DNA of 64,000 bases. It comes from Streptoalloteichus hindustanus (GTDB lineage: Bacteria > Actinomycetota > Actinomycetes > Mycobacteriales > Pseudonocardiaceae). Below are positions 35,240-45,786 of this stretch, one piece after another. The position numbers and the translations under genes are program-made. The first letter of the stretch is position 1; each line of letters opens with the position of its first letter. The notes beneath the pieces were generated by a model. It was not told the DNA's origin. It did no database searches and saw only the letters and a program-made list of their open reading frames with translations. The stretch spans positions 62,001 to 126,000 of the forward strand of contig NZ_FQVN01000010.1 of the NCBI RefSeq assembly GCF_900129375.1. The letters run 5' to 3'.

Positions 35240-35485
35240 GTGATCGCACAATCACTCGACGTGCGGTTCCCCGGCGAGGGTTGTCGTGCCGTCCCGGCCC
35301 CGGGCTCAAGCCGCGCCGGGCACGACTCCCGCCGCCCGCGCTCTCGCCGAGAGGCAGACCACAGGCCGACGCCGTGCGTGCGTCGTTCGTCGCCTACAGG
35401 CCTTGGTAAGGGGGACCCCCCACTTCCAACATCCCATCCGGGGCCGACAGAAACCGGCCGGCGAGGGTCGCCCAGCGGGGCGAAA
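35240..35485. other. Intergenic spacer between metNIQ promoter and rsmA, with repeat E copy 1
   Basis: No gene recognised. Contains the first copy of a dispersed element: GCCTACAGGCCTTGGTAA followed by GGGGGACCCCCC, at about 35391-35423, closely matching 44765-44797. Confidence 0.6.
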
Positions 35486-35494
35486 CACGCGGAA

Positions 35495-35560
35495 AGGCCC
35501 CGAGCGGGTGGTGGCCACCCCGGACCAGCTAGATCCTTGAGGTGGCCGCGCTCGGGGCCT
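35495..35560 (-). terminator. Terminator after rsmA
   Basis: AGGCCCCGAGCG (35495-35506) pairs with CGCTCGGGGCCT (35549-35560), with an inner GGCCACC/GGTGGCC pairing, giving a long hairpin 60 bp past the rsmA stop. On the minus strand it is followed by TTTCC. Confidence 0.8.
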
Positions 35561-35622
35561 CGTCGGGCTGTGCAGACGGCGCCGGCACATTGTCCAGCGC
35601 CATCGCTGGAAGCGAACCAGGG

Positions 35623-36507
35623 CTACAGCGTGGCCGCGACCTCGGCGATCCGCGCGAAGTCCCCGATCCCCAACTGCTCGCCCCGCGTGGAGGGGTCGAC
35701 GCCCGCCGCGCGGAGCACCGCCTCGGCGCGGACGGCGGAGCCGGCCCAGCCGGCGAGGGCGGCGCGCAGGGTCTTGCGCCGCTGCGCGAAGGCGGCGTCG
35801 ACGACCGCGAACACCGCGTCCCGGTTCACGGACGACGGCGGTTCCCGCCGGGTGAGCGCCACCAGTCCGGAGTCCACGTTCGGCACCGGCCAGAAGACGC
35901 TGCGCGGCACCGGGCCCGCGCGCCGCACGTCGGCGTACCAGGCTGCTTTGGCACTGGGCACGCCGTAGGTCCGGCTGCCGGGCGGCGCGGCCAACCGGTC
36001 GGCCACCTCGGCCTGCACCATCACCAGGCCGTGCCGCAGCGTCGGCAGCTCCGCCAACAGGTGCAGCACCACCGGCACGGCCACGTTGTACGGGAGGTTC
36101 GCGACCAGGGAGGTGGGCTCGGGCGCGCCGATCCGCTCGGCGCTGACCCGCATGGCGTCGGCCGGCACGACACGCAGCCGGTCGGCCAGCTCGGGCGCGC
36201 GCTCCCGCGCGGTGCGCGGCAGCCGCTCGGCGAGCACGGGGTCGATCTCCACCGCGACGACGGCGCGGCAGGCGGGCAGCAGGGCCAGCGTCAGCGAGCC
36301 GAGGCCGGGCCCGACCTCCAACGCCACGTCGTCGGGCCGCAGCTCGGCCGCGGCCACGATGCGACGCACCGTGTTGGTGTCGTGCACGAAGTTCTGCCCC
36401 AGCTTCTTGGTGGGGCGCACTCCCAGCTCCTCGGCGAGCTGGCGGACGTCGGCCGGGCCGAGGAGCTGACTGCTCCCCGGCCCGGCCGGTGTGAGGTCTT
36501 CTGCCAC
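35623..36507 (-). CDS. rsmA: 16S rRNA (adenine1518-N6/adenine1519-N6)-dimethyltransferase RsmA/KsgA
   Basis: 294 residues from GTG 36505-36507, 10 bp after the rpfB stop; the longer in-frame extension runs into rpfB and is unlikely. Motifs: [18 protein letters not shown], the SAM site [21 protein letters not shown], and the catalytic motif [10 protein letters not shown]. It dimethylates two adenines at the 3' end of 16S rRNA during 30S maturation; loss gives kasugamycin resistance. Part of the conserved tatD-rpfB-ksgA-ispE order. Confidence 0.95.
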   Translation of the reverse strand: MAEDLTPAGPGSSQLLGPADVRQLAEELGVRPTKKLGQNFVHDTNTVRRIVAAAELRPDDVALEVGPGLGSLTLALLPACRAVVAVEIDPVLAERLPRTARERAPELADRLRVVPADAMRVSAERIGAPEPTSLVANLPYNVAVPVVLHLLAELPTLRHGLVMVQAEVADRLAAPPGSRTYGVPSAKAAWYADVRRAGPVPRSVFWPVPNVDSGLVALTRREPPSSVNRDAVFAVVDAAFAQRRKTLRAALAGWAGSAVRAEAVLRAAGVDPSTRGEQLGIGDFARIAEVAATL

Positions 36508-36517
36508 GGGAGAGAAA

Positions 36518-37914
<1,397 letters not shown>

Positions 37915-38748
37915 TCACAAAGAAGGGATCTCGGCGAGTCGGAAAACGCGCTCGGCCGTCGCCGTGACGGCTGAGACCAACCCAACAAGGTCATCCCCGC
38001 GCAGCGCGGCGAGATCACGCAACGTGTACGGCACGCAGTACGGCTCGTTGGGCCGTCCCCGGAACGGATGGGGCGTGAGGAACGGGGCGTCGGTCTCCAC
38101 CAGCATCTGGTCCGGTGGCGTCAGCCGGGCGGCCTCCCGCAGCGCGCCCGCGTTGCGGAAGGTCACCGTGCCCGCGAAGGACAGCACGTACCCCGCGTCG
38201 AGGCAGCGGCGGGCGAAGTCGGCGTCGCCGGAGAAGCAGTGGAAGACCACCGTGTCCGGGGCTCCCTCCTCGGCCAGGATCCGCAGGACGTCCTCGTGCG
38301 CGTCCCGGTCGTGGATCATCAACGGCTTGCCGACCCGCTTGGCGAGGTCGATGTGCCAGCGGAACGCCTCGTGCTGGGCGTGCGGCGGCGAGTAGTCCCA
38401 GTAGTAGTCCAGGCCGGTCTCGCCGATCGCGACGACGCGCGGCTGGCGCGCCAGCTCCTCCAGCGTCGCGCGGTCCCGGTCGTCGAAGTTCGCGGTCCGG
38501 GTGGGGTGCAGGGCGACGGCGGCGAACACGCGGTCGTCCCAGGTGGCGGCGCGGGCCGCCCACCGGGCCGAGTCCAGGTCGTCGGCGACGGTGACCACGC
38601 GCGTGACGCCGACGGCCGCGGCGCGGTCGACCGCGGCGGTGACGTCGGCGGCGTCCGCGCAGCCGATGGCGTCCAGGTGGGTGTGCGCGTCAACCGCCGG
38701 CGCCGGAAGGGGTTCCGGTGCGGGCGGGCGCTCTCCGTTACGCGCCAA
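37915..38748 (-). CDS. tatD: TatD-family metal-dependent hydrolase (DNase)
   Basis: 277 residues from TTG 38746-38748. A TIM-barrel metallohydrolase: N-terminal DAHTHLDAIG metal ligands, GETGLDYYWD, KPLMIHDRDAHED, FHCFSGD and the C-terminal ETDAPFLTPHPFRG. A 3'-5' exonuclease-like role in DNA turnover or repair is known for homologues. It lies between metG and rpfB as in most actinobacteria. The TTG start has GAGGGGAACTCC immediately upstream. Confidence 0.93.
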   Translation of the reverse strand: MARNGERPPAPEPLPAPAVDAHTHLDAIGCADAADVTAAVDRAAAVGVTRVVTVADDLDSARWAARAATWDDRVFAAVALHPTRTANFDDRDRATLEELARQPRVVAIGETGLDYYWDYSPPHAQHEAFRWHIDLAKRVGKPLMIHDRDAHEDVLRILAEEGAPDTVVFHCFSGDADFARRCLDAGYVLSFAGTVTFRNAGALREAARLTPPDQMLVETDAPFLTPHPFRGRPNEPYCVPYTLRDLAALRGDDLVGLVSAVTATAERVFRLAEIPSL

Positions 38749-38774
38749 GGAGTTCCCCTCAGTCCACAGTGGTC

Positions 38775-38837
38775 CGTCGTGTCCACGGTGGACGGACCGG
38801 GCGCCGGGCGCGCCGTCTGTCCACCGTGGACACGACG
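38775..38837 (-). terminator. Long inverted repeat after metG built from the GTCCACNGTGGAC motif
   Basis: Arms of 23 bases (38775-38797 and 38815-38837) pair with one mismatch; each arm itself contains the palindrome GTCCACSGTGGAC. It ends just before the metG stop region and lies 27 bp upstream of tatD, so it can act as terminator or regulate tatD. Confidence 0.75.
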
Positions 38838-38844
38838 GTGGGTT

Positions 38845-40635
38845 TCACTGGATGGCGGCCCACTCCGGCCCGGTCTCGCCGAGCGCGGGGTCGAGCTTGG
38901 CGAACAGCGGCGCCGGCTTGGCCAGCGGCCGACCGACCTCGATCGGCCGGGACTCCCACCGCGCCTGCTCGGCGGCGTAGTCGCCGGAGAGCACGGGGTA
39001 GGCGGAGCCGGCCACGTCCAGGTCGTCGACCTCGCGGATCTCCGGCTGCGCCGCCCAGACGCCCGTACCGCCCAGCAGCTCGTGCACCTTCTGCGCCGAG
39101 TGCGGCAGGAACGGCGTGAGCAGCGTGTTCACGTCGCTGACGACCTGCAACGCGGTGTGCAGGATCGTGTCCCGCCGCTCCGGGTCGTCCTTGCGCTTCC
39201 ACGGCTCCTGGTCGGACAGGTAGCGGTTGGCCGCGCCGACGACCCGCATCGCCTCGCCGATCGCCGCCTTGAGGCGGGACCGCCGCAGGTGGTCGCCCAC
39301 CACGTCGAAAGCGTTGCGCGCCAACGCCTTCAGCTCCTCGTCGGCCTGCTGCGGGGCGCTGGGCCTCGGGATGGCGCCGACGTTCTTGTGCGCCATCGAG
39401 ATCGACCGGTTGACCAGGTTGCCCCACTCGTTCGCCAGCTCGAAGTTGATCCGGCGGACGAACTCCTCCCAGGTGAAGTCGGTGTCCTGGTTCTCGGGGC
39501 CGGCGACCGAGATGAAGTAGCGCAGGGTGTCCGGGCCGAACTCGCGGAGGAAGTCGGTGACGTAGATGACCGTGCCCCGCGAGGTGGAGAACTTCGAGCC
39601 GCTCATGGTGAGGAACTCGCTGGAGACGACCTCGGTCGGCAGGTTCAGCTCGCCGAAGGAGCCCGGCCGCCCGTCGCGGTCGCCGCGGCCGTTGTGCCCG
39701 AGCAGCAGCGAGGGCCAGATCAGCGAGTGGAAGACGATGTTGTCCTTGCCCATGAAGTAGTACGCCTGGGCGTCCCGCTCGGTCCACCACGCCTTCCAGG
39801 CGTCGGCGTCGCCGCTGCGCCGCGCCCACTCCACCGAGGCCGACAGGTAGCCGACGACGGCGTCGAACCACACGTAGAACCGCTTCAGGGGCTGGTCGCG
39901 CCAGCCGTCCAGCGGGATCGGCACACCCCAGTCGAGGTCGCGGGTGATCGCGCGGGGCTGGAGGTCGCCGAGCAGGTTCTGGCTGAACTTGAGCACGTTG
40001 GGGCGCCACTGGGTGCGGGTGGACAGCCACTCGCCCAGCGACTCGGCGAACGCCGGCAGGTCGAGGAACAGGTGCTCGGTCTCGACAAACGCCGGCTTCT
40101 CGCCGTTGATCCGCGACTTCGGGTTGATCAGGTCGGCCGGGTCGAGCTGGTTGCCGCAGTTGTCGCACTGGTCGCCCCGCGCGCCGTCGTACCCGCAGAT
40201 CGGGCAGGTGCCCTCGATGTAGCGGTCCGGCAGCGTGCGGCCGGTGGACGGGCTGATCGCGCCCTTGGTGACCTTGGGGATCACGTACCCGTTGCGGTGC
40301 AGCGCCAGGAACAGCTCCTGCACCACCTTGTAGTGGTTCCCGGTGACGGTGCGCGTGAACAGGTCGTAGGACAGGCCGAGGCCGCGCAGGTCCTCGACGA
40401 TCACCCGGTTGTACTTGTCGGCGGTCTCCCTGGCCGTGCGGCCCTCCTTGTCCGCCTGCACCAGGATCGGGGTGCCGTGCTCGTCGGTCCCCGAGATCAT
40501 GAGCACCCGGTTGCCCGACATTCGCTGGAAGCGGGAGAACACGTCGGACGGAACGCCGAACCCGGACACGTGCCCGATGTGCCGCGGGCCGTTGGCGTAC
40601 GGCCAGGCCACCGCGGTGAGGACATGGGTGCTCAT
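38845..40635 (-). CDS. metG: Methionyl-tRNA synthetase
   Basis: 596 residues, ATG 40633-40635, eight bases after TAGGCT (complement 40644-40649), so probably leaderless. HIGH motif in [12 protein letters not shown], a four-cysteine zinc knuckle ([18 protein letters not shown]), [11 protein letters not shown] and the KMSKS equivalent KFSTSRG, with the first K and M displaced as in this MetG class. It charges initiator and elongator tRNA-Met. No C-terminal tRNA-binding (Trbp111-like) extension, consistent with the ~600-residue actinobacterial form. Confidence 0.97.
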   Translation of the reverse strand: MSTHVLTAVAWPYANGPRHIGHVSGFGVPSDVFSRFQRMSGNRVLMISGTDEHGTPILVQADKEGRTARETADKYNRVIVEDLRGLGLSYDLFTRTVTGNHYKVVQELFLALHRNGYVIPKVTKGAISPSTGRTLPDRYIEGTCPICGYDGARGDQCDNCGNQLDPADLINPKSRINGEKPAFVETEHLFLDLPAFAESLGEWLSTRTQWRPNVLKFSQNLLGDLQPRAITRDLDWGVPIPLDGWRDQPLKRFYVWFDAVVGYLSASVEWARRSGDADAWKAWWTERDAQAYYFMGKDNIVFHSLIWPSLLLGHNGRGDRDGRPGSFGELNLPTEVVSSEFLTMSGSKFSTSRGTVIYVTDFLREFGPDTLRYFISVAGPENQDTDFTWEEFVRRINFELANEWGNLVNRSISMAHKNVGAIPRPSAPQQADEELKALARNAFDVVGDHLRRSRLKAAIGEAMRVVGAANRYLSDQEPWKRKDDPERRDTILHTALQVVSDVNTLLTPFLPHSAQKVHELLGGTGVWAAQPEIREVDDLDVAGSAYPVLSGDYAAEQARWESRPIEVGRPLAKPAPLFAKLDPALGETGPEWAAIQ

Positions 40636-40715
40636 GTCCGCCTAGCCTACGGTCGACCGACCCGCCCACCCGACCGGGTTGTCGGGTCCCGGGTGGTGGG
40701 GAGGAGGCGCTGGCG

Positions 40716-41288
40716 ATGTCGGCGACCAGGCTGCTGGTGCTGGGCGTGGTGCGCATGGCCGGCAGGGCGCATGGCTACCAGGTGCGGCGGGAGCTGCTGA
40801 CCTGGGGCGCCGACAGCTGGGCCAACACCAAGCCGGGGTCGATCTACCACGCGCTGCGCAAGGCCACCAGGGACGGCCTGCTCGCCGCCGACGAGCCGGA
40901 GGCAGGCGAGGGCGGGCCGGAGCGCACCGTCTACCGGCTCACCGACGACGGCGAGACCGAGTTCCAGCTCCTGCTGCGCCGCGCCCTGAGCGAGGCCGGC
41001 GACGGCTACGCGCTCAGCGCGGGACTGTCGATGCTGCCGGCGTTGCGCCGCGAGGACGCGGTCACGCTGCTGACACTGCGGGTGGACCAGCTCCGGGCCT
41101 CGCTGGCCCGCCTGACGAGCTGGAGCGTGACCGACGTGGGGAAGCCGGAGCACGTGCGTGAGCACGTGCTGCTGTGGACGGCCCAGGTCAACGCCGAGGT
41201 GGAGTGGGCGCTCGGCCTCGTCGACCGACTCCGCGCTGGGGACTACCGCATGGCCGGCGAGGACGAGGACCGGGACGGCGAGGCCTGA
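40716..41288 (+). CDS. PadR-family transcriptional regulator
   Basis: 190 residues, ATG 40716 with GGAGGAGG upstream. N-terminal winged helix (LLVLGVVRMAGRAHGYQVRRELL, then KPGSIYHALRKATRDGLLA and the wing region ERTVYRLTDDGE), and a C-terminal helical dimerisation region (Vir_act_alpha_C type). PadR proteins near DrrAB-like exporters usually repress the pump until a toxic ligand binds. Here the exporter follows 205 bp downstream, with two pairs of inverted repeats in between. Confidence 0.9.
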   Translation: MSATRLLVLGVVRMAGRAHGYQVRRELLTWGADSWANTKPGSIYHALRKATRDGLLAADEPEAGEGGPERTVYRLTDDGETEFQLLLRRALSEAGDGYALSAGLSMLPALRREDAVTLLTLRVDQLRASLARLTSWSVTDVGKPEHVREHVLLWTAQVNAEVEWALGLVDRLRAGDYRMAGEDEDRDGEA

Positions 41289-41323
41289 CCGGGCTGACCC
41301 GCTCAGCCGCGGAGGAGTTCGCC

Positions 41324-41448
41324 TTTCGTATGCGATATCGCTTCGACCCTCCATAGGGGTCGTAGATCGTATACGAAATACCATCTAGTCAAACTTGACT
41401 ACCAGTCGCGTCGAAGGCCATGCTGCCCACCGGTAGTCAAGTTTGACT
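41324..41448 (+). promoter_or_regulatory. Operator region between padR and the ABC exporter
   Basis: Two sets of repeats: TTTCGTATGCGAT (41324-41336) facing ATCGTATACGAAA (41366-41378), and AGTCAAACTTGACT (41387-41400) with its exact reverse complement AGTCAAGTTTGACT (41435-41448), centres 48 bp apart. The patch is AT-rich compared with its surroundings. Likely binding sites for the PadR regulator and the exporter promoter. Confidence 0.65.
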
Positions 41449-41493
41449 TCTGAGCAGACCTCGTTCCTCCTCTCCCTCCCAGGGGGTTGTCAC

Positions 41494-42459
41494 GTGATCC
41501 ACGTGCGCGGGCTCGCCCGCCGCTTCCAGACCCGCCGCGCGACCGTCGACGCGGTCCGCGGCGTCGACCTCGACGTCGCCGCCGGCGAGATCGTCGGATT
41601 CCTCGGCCCGAACGGGGCCGGCAAGACCACGACGTTGCGCATGCTCACCACGCTGCTCGAACCCTCCGCCGGCTCCGCCGAGGTCGCCGGCCACGACCTG
41701 CGCCGCGAACCGGCCGCGGTGCGCCGCCGGATCGGGTACGTCGCCCAGGGCGGCGGCTGCTCGCCGCAGGGCCGGGTCCGCGAGGAGCTGGTCCTCCAGG
41801 CCCGCCTGCACCGGCTCGACCGCGACCGCGCCCGCCGGCGGGTCGACGAGCTGATGGACCGGTTCGCCCTCGGCGACCTGGCCGACCGGACGACCGCCAC
41901 CCTCTCCGGCGGGCAGCGCCGGCGCCTGGACCTCGCCATCGGCCTGGTCCACGACCCGGCGGTGCTGTTCCTCGACGAGCCCACCGCCGCGCTGGACCCC
42001 CAGAGCCGCGCCCACGTGTGGGACCACGTCCGCGCGCTCAACGCCGACCACCACGCCACGGTCTTCCTGACCACCCACTACCTCGACGAGGCCGACGCGC
42101 TGTGCGACCGCGTCCTGGTGATCGACCACGGGCGGATCGTGGCCGCCGGCACTCCCGCCGAGCTGAAGCGGCAGGTCTCCGGGGACGTGGTCGAGGTCGC
42201 CGGGCCCCGGCTCGCCGCCCTGGCGGAGATCGCCGGGCGGCTGCGGGGAGCGCGGGACGTGGCGACCACCGCGGACAGCGTCCGCTTCCGGGTGCCCCGG
42301 GGCGACACGGCGCTGCCCGAGCTGATGCGCGCGCTGGACCAGGCGTCCGTGCCGCTCACCTCCGTCCAGGTGCACCATCCCACGCTGGACGACGTCTTCC
42401 TGGCCGTGACCGGCCGTTCGCTCCGCGACGACGCCCCGGAGGCAACCCGTGCCGCGTGA
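41494..42459 (+). CDS. ABC exporter ATP-binding protein (DrrA-like)
   Basis: 321 residues from GTG 41494, AGGGGG seven bases upstream. Walker A GPNGAGKTTT, signature LSGGQRRRLDLA, Walker B VLFLDEPTAALDPQ, H-loop TTHYLDEADALC, and the DrrA-type C-terminal tail (VQVHHPTLDDVFLAVTGRSLRD). It energises an ABC-2 exporter for hydrophobic compounds or antibiotics. It overlaps the permease gene by 11 bases. Confidence 0.93.
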   Translation: MIHVRGLARRFQTRRATVDAVRGVDLDVAAGEIVGFLGPNGAGKTTTLRMLTTLLEPSAGSAEVAGHDLRREPAAVRRRIGYVAQGGGCSPQGRVREELVLQARLHRLDRDRARRRVDELMDRFALGDLADRTTATLSGGQRRRLDLAIGLVHDPAVLFLDEPTAALDPQSRAHVWDHVRALNADHHATVFLTTHYLDEADALCDRVLVIDHGRIVAAGTPAELKRQVSGDVVEVAGPRLAALAEIAGRLRGARDVATTADSVRFRVPRGDTALPELMRALDQASVPLTSVQVHHPTLDDVFLAVTGRSLRDDAPEATRAA

Positions 42460-43198
42460 CACCCTGCTGGTCTTCCGCCACACGATCGGACCGGTGCTGC
42501 GCAGCCCGGTGACGATCGTGATCTCGATGGTCCACCCGGTGCTCTACCTGGTGCTGTTCGGGCCGCTGCTGGAGAACCTGGTGCGCGTGCCCGGCGCGAC
42601 GAACTCCTGGCAGGTGTTCGCGCCCGGCATCCTGGTGCAGCTCGCCCTGTTCACCGGGGGGTTCGCCGGGTTCGCGCTGCTGCCGGACCTGCGGGCCGGC
42701 GTGGTCGAGCGGATGCGGGTGACCCCGGTCAGCCGGACCGCGCTGCTGCTCGGCCGGGTGCTGCGGGACGTCGTGGTAACGATGGTCCAGGCGGTGCTCC
42801 TGCTCGCCGCGGCGGCCGTGCTCGGGATGCGCGCGCCCGTCGCGGGGCTGGCGCTCGGGCTGCTCCTGGCGGCGGTGCTCTCCGGGGCGCTGTCCGCGGC
42901 GTCCTACACGATGGCCCTCTCCCTGCCCAACGAGTACCAGTTCGCGCCCGTCGTCCAGTCGCTGACGCTGCCGTTGATGCTGCTCTCGGGCGTGCTCCTG
43001 CCCATGGCCCTCGCGCCGGACTGGCTGCGCGTCGTGTCCTGGTTCAACCCGCTCAGCTACGCGGTGGACGCCGAACGGGCGTTGTTCCTCGGCGACTACG
43101 CGGCGACCGACGTGCTGGTCGGCGTGCTGGTCGTGGTGGTCGTGTTCGGGTTCACCGTGGTGTGGGGCACGCGCTCCTACCGGCGGCGGAACGCCTGA
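42449..43198 (+). CDS. ABC-2 type exporter permease (DrrB-like)
   Basis: 249 residues from GTG 42449, inside the end of the ATPase gene, so expression is coupled. Six predicted hydrophobic segments and an ABC-2 signature region (LPLMLLSGVLLPMALAPDWLRVVSWFNPLSYAVDAERAL). Forms the membrane half of the exporter; substrate unknown. A 12-bp hairpin follows (43208-43245). Confidence 0.93.
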   Translation: MPRDTLLVFRHTIGPVLRSPVTIVISMVHPVLYLVLFGPLLENLVRVPGATNSWQVFAPGILVQLALFTGGFAGFALLPDLRAGVVERMRVTPVSRTALLLGRVLRDVVVTMVQAVLLLAAAAVLGMRAPVAGLALGLLLAAVLSGALSAASYTMALSLPNEYQFAPVVQSLTLPLMLLSGVLLPMALAPDWLRVVSWFNPLSYAVDAERALFLGDYAATDVLVGVLVVVVVFGFTVVWGTRSYRRRNA

Positions 43199-43207
43199 CC
43201 GGCCTGT

Positions 43208-43245
43208 CGGGCCGGCCCACCGCCCCACGAGAATGGGCCGGCCCG
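43208..43245 (+). terminator. Terminator after the ABC exporter
   Basis: CGGGCCGGCCCA (43208-43219) pairs perfectly with TGGGCCGGCCCG (43234-43245), 14-base loop. Confidence 0.75.
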
Positions 43246-43293
43246 ATGACCGGGTGACGGCGAGTTACGCCGACTGGGTGAAGATGTGGGGTC

Positions 43294-44694
43294 ATGGAGG
43301 CGGTGTGGGTCGTGTCGCGGCCGCTGGCCGGCGACGCCGGGCCGGAGCGGGTCCTGCGACGACTGGCGGCACGCGCCGCGGCGGCCGGCACGGCCCCGCC
43401 GGCGGCGGTGATCGGTGACTGGTTCGGCGGGCAGGCGGTGCTCGCGCCGACCGTCCTCGTCGCTCCGACCTCCCCGGCCGAGGCGTTCACGACCCCGGAC
43501 CGGCAACCGGTCGTGGTGGCCGCGCCCGACCTGCCCCCCGGCGCTGTCGGCGGGGGGTGGTTCGGCTTTCTCGGCTACGGCCTGACCGATCCCGGCCGCT
43601 GGTCCGGGCCGCTCGGGCCCGGCGGGGGTCGCGCCCGGCTGCTGCCGGACGCGGCGTGGGGCTGGGCCGACCACGTGTTGCGCCGGGACGCGCGCGGCCA
43701 GTGGTGGTTCGAGGCGCTGGTGCCGGTGGACCGCCCCGCGCCGGAGGAGCTGGTCGCCGAGCTCGCCGAGCTCGTCGCCGCCGACGAGGACCCGCCAGAG
43801 CGCCCCTGGCTGGCCGGCCCGCTGCGGCGCTCTCCCGCCGAACGCCACGAGGCGGCGGTGGTCGGGTGCGTGGCGCGGATCGCGGCCGGGGAGATCTTCC
43901 AGGCCAACGTGTGCACCCGGTTCGAGTGGGAGTTCGACGGCGACGCCCTGGAGGTGTTCGCGGCCGGCTCGGCCCGGCTGCGCCCCGCGCGCGCCGCGTA
44001 CGTGGCCGGCGGGTGGGGCGCCGTGGCGTCGCTGTCGCCCGAGCTCTTCCTGGCCCGCCACGACCGGCTCGTGCGGTCCAGCCCGATCAAGGGCACCCTG
44101 CCCCGGCGGGGGCCGGCCGACGCCGCCAACGCCGAGCTGCTGCGCCGCTCGACCAAGGACGTGGCCGAGAACGTGATGATCGTCGACCTGGTGCGCAACG
44201 ACCTGGGTCGGGTCTGCGAGGTCGGCAGCGTGACCGTGCCCGAGCTGCTGGACGTGCAGCCGCACCCGGGCGTCTGGCACCTGGTGTCGACGGTGGAGGG
44301 ACGACTGCCGGCGGCGGCCACCGACGCCGACCTGCTGGCCGCGGCCTTCCCGCCCGGATCGGTGACCGGCGCGCCGAAGCTGCGCGCGTTGGAGGTCGTC
44401 GCCGAGCTGGAGACCACGCCCCGCGAGGTCTACTGCGGGGCGGTGGGCGTGGCCTCGCCGCTGGCCGGCCTGGAGCTCAACGTGGCCATCCGCACCCTGG
44501 AACAACACGGCGACCGCCTCTGGCTGGGCGTGGGCGGCGGCATCACCGCCGACTCCGACCCCCACGCGGAGTGGCAGGAGTGCCTGACGAAGGCGGCCCC
44601 GCTCGAAGCCCTGTTGCACCCCGAGGCCCCCACCCCGGCCGTCGGCGCGCACACCGCCCGACTCGGCAGCCCCTTGACCCAGCCACTCATGTGA
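43294..44694 (+). CDS. pabB: Aminodeoxychorismate synthase component I (chorismate-binding enzyme)
   Basis: 466 residues, ATG 43294. C-terminal chorismate-binding domain (about residues 185-450): GEIFQANVCTRFEWEF, SPELFLARHDRLVRSSPIKGTLPR with the PIKGT signature of PabB, ENVMIVDLVRNDLGRVCE and FPPGSVTGAPKLRALEVVAELE. It turns chorismate plus ammonia into 4-amino-4-deoxychorismate for folate (or for antibiotic pathways). The glutamine amidotransferase partner PabA is not nearby. Anthranilate synthase is the main alternative, but PIKGT and synteny (Rv1005c) favour PabB. Confidence 0.88.
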   Translation: MEAVWVVSRPLAGDAGPERVLRRLAARAAAAGTAPPAAVIGDWFGGQAVLAPTVLVAPTSPAEAFTTPDRQPVVVAAPDLPPGAVGGGWFGFLGYGLTDPGRWSGPLGPGGGRARLLPDAAWGWADHVLRRDARGQWWFEALVPVDRPAPEELVAELAELVAADEDPPERPWLAGPLRRSPAERHEAAVVGCVARIAAGEIFQANVCTRFEWEFDGDALEVFAAGSARLRPARAAYVAGGWGAVASLSPELFLARHDRLVRSSPIKGTLPRRGPADAANAELLRRSTKDVAENVMIVDLVRNDLGRVCEVGSVTVPELLDVQPHPGVWHLVSTVEGRLPAAATDADLLAAAFPPGSVTGAPKLRALEVVAELETTPREVYCGAVGVASPLAGLELNVAIRTLEQHGDRLWLGVGGGITADSDPHAEWQECLTKAAPLEALLHPEAPTPAVGAHTARLGSPLTQPLM

Positions 44695-44922
44695 AGAGCG
44701 GTCAGGCCCACACCCGAGTCCGCGCCGAGACCCCCGAGAATCGCCGACCGAGCGCCCGCCTCGTGCCTACAGCCCTTAGCTAGGGGGAACCCCCTTTTCA
44801 CATCATGACGGCGAGGTCTGACAGTTTCGGCCGGTCACAGCCACCCCGGGAGAGTGAAAATTCGCCTCGAACGGATTCACTCCGGCGGCGAACAACCGGG
44901 TTCCGGCAAAAGTCTCGTCCCC
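44695..44922. repeat. Intergenic spacer with repeat E copy 2
   Basis: Between converging pabB and rsmI. GCCTACAGCCCTTAGCTA followed by GGGGGAACCCCCTTTT at about 44765-44802 matches the copy at 35391. Here the GGGGG/CCCCC mini-hairpin plus T-run could serve as a pabB terminator. Confidence 0.6.
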
Positions 44923-45762
44923 CTACGCGCGCCGAGCCGCCAGGACCGCGTCGTAGAGCGCCTTCTTCCCCGTTCCCACGCTGGTCTCGGCCACCTCGGC
45001 CACGGCCTGCTTCAGCCGGGCGCCCCCCGCGACCCGTCGCTCCACCTCCGCCACCAGCGCGTCCACGTCGTCCCCGGTGAGGTCGGACGGCTCGGCGCCC
45101 GCGACCACCACGCTCACCGGCCCGGTCACCCCGCCCGCCGCCCACTCGGCCAGCTCGGCGAGGCCGCCGCGCCGCACGTCCTCCCCCGGACCGGTCAGGT
45201 CCCGGCACACCGCCGCGGGCCGGTCCGCACCCCACACCGCGGCCGCCTCGGCCAACGTCTCCCCCAACGTCGAGGGGTCCGCGCAGAACACCACGGTCCG
45301 CTGCTCGCCGGCCAACGCCGCGAACCAGCGCCCCCGCTCCTCCGGCTCCGTCGGCGGCGCGTCCTCGAAGCAGAACCGGTCCGACGGCAACCCGGACACC
45401 GCGAGCGCGGCCGTCACCGCCGACGGGCCGGGCACGCAGGTCACCGGCGCCCCCTCGGCCGCGCAGGCCGCGACCAGCCCGACCGCGGCGGCCCCGGGAA
45501 TCCCGTCGGTGGTCACCACGAGCACCGTGGCCCCGTCGCGCACCGCCTCGGCCAGCGGCCGGACCGGCTCGTCCGTGTCGACCACCCGTCCGGCGGGAGG
45601 CGCGTCGAGCGCGCTCGCCAGGCCCCTCAGCCAGGCGATGTCGTCGGTGACCACGACGTCGGCAGCGCCGAGCGCCTCGACCAGCCGGGGCGAGGCGTCA
45701 CGGGGCTGTCCTATCGGGGCGGCGGCCAGCACCAGGCGGCCGGAACCGGATACGGGGCTCAC
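44923..45762 (-). CDS. rsmI: 16S rRNA (cytidine1402-2'-O)-methyltransferase RsmI
   Basis: 279 residues from GTG 45760-45762, seven bases after TAGGGT (complement 45770-45775). Tetrapyrrole-methylase fold: LVLAAAPIGQPRDASPRLVEALGAADVVVTDD, VVTTDGIPG, VTCVPGPSAVTAALAVSGLPSDRFCFEDAPP, and the C-terminal VGTGKKALYDAVL region. It methylates C1402 in the decoding centre. It is divergent from pmt with only 24 bp between start codons, as in other actinobacteria. Confidence 0.93.
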   Translation of the reverse strand: MSPVSGSGRLVLAAAPIGQPRDASPRLVEALGAADVVVTDDIAWLRGLASALDAPPAGRVVDTDEPVRPLAEAVRDGATVLVVTTDGIPGAAAVGLVAACAAEGAPVTCVPGPSAVTAALAVSGLPSDRFCFEDAPPTEPEERGRWFAALAGEQRTVVFCADPSTLGETLAEAAAVWGADRPAAVCRDLTGPGEDVRRGGLAELAEWAAGGVTGPVSVVVAGAEPSDLTGDDVDALVAEVERRVAGGARLKQAVAEVAETSVGTGKKALYDAVLAARRA

Positions 45763-45786
45763 GCCGCCCACCCTACGATCGGCCGA
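45763..45786. promoter_or_regulatory. 24-bp divergent promoter of rsmI and pmt with overlapping -10 boxes
   Basis: Minus-strand TAGGGT (complement 45770-45775) lies seven bases before the rsmI GTG and plus-strand TACGAT (45774-45779) seven bases before the pmt GTG. The hexamers share two bases, so both transcripts would be leaderless and RNA polymerase could occupy only one at a time. Confidence 0.55.

Noticed and set aside
38068-40800. A 910-codon plus-strand frame opposite tatD and metG
   Set aside because: Shadow of two well-supported genes; no start site or family signal.
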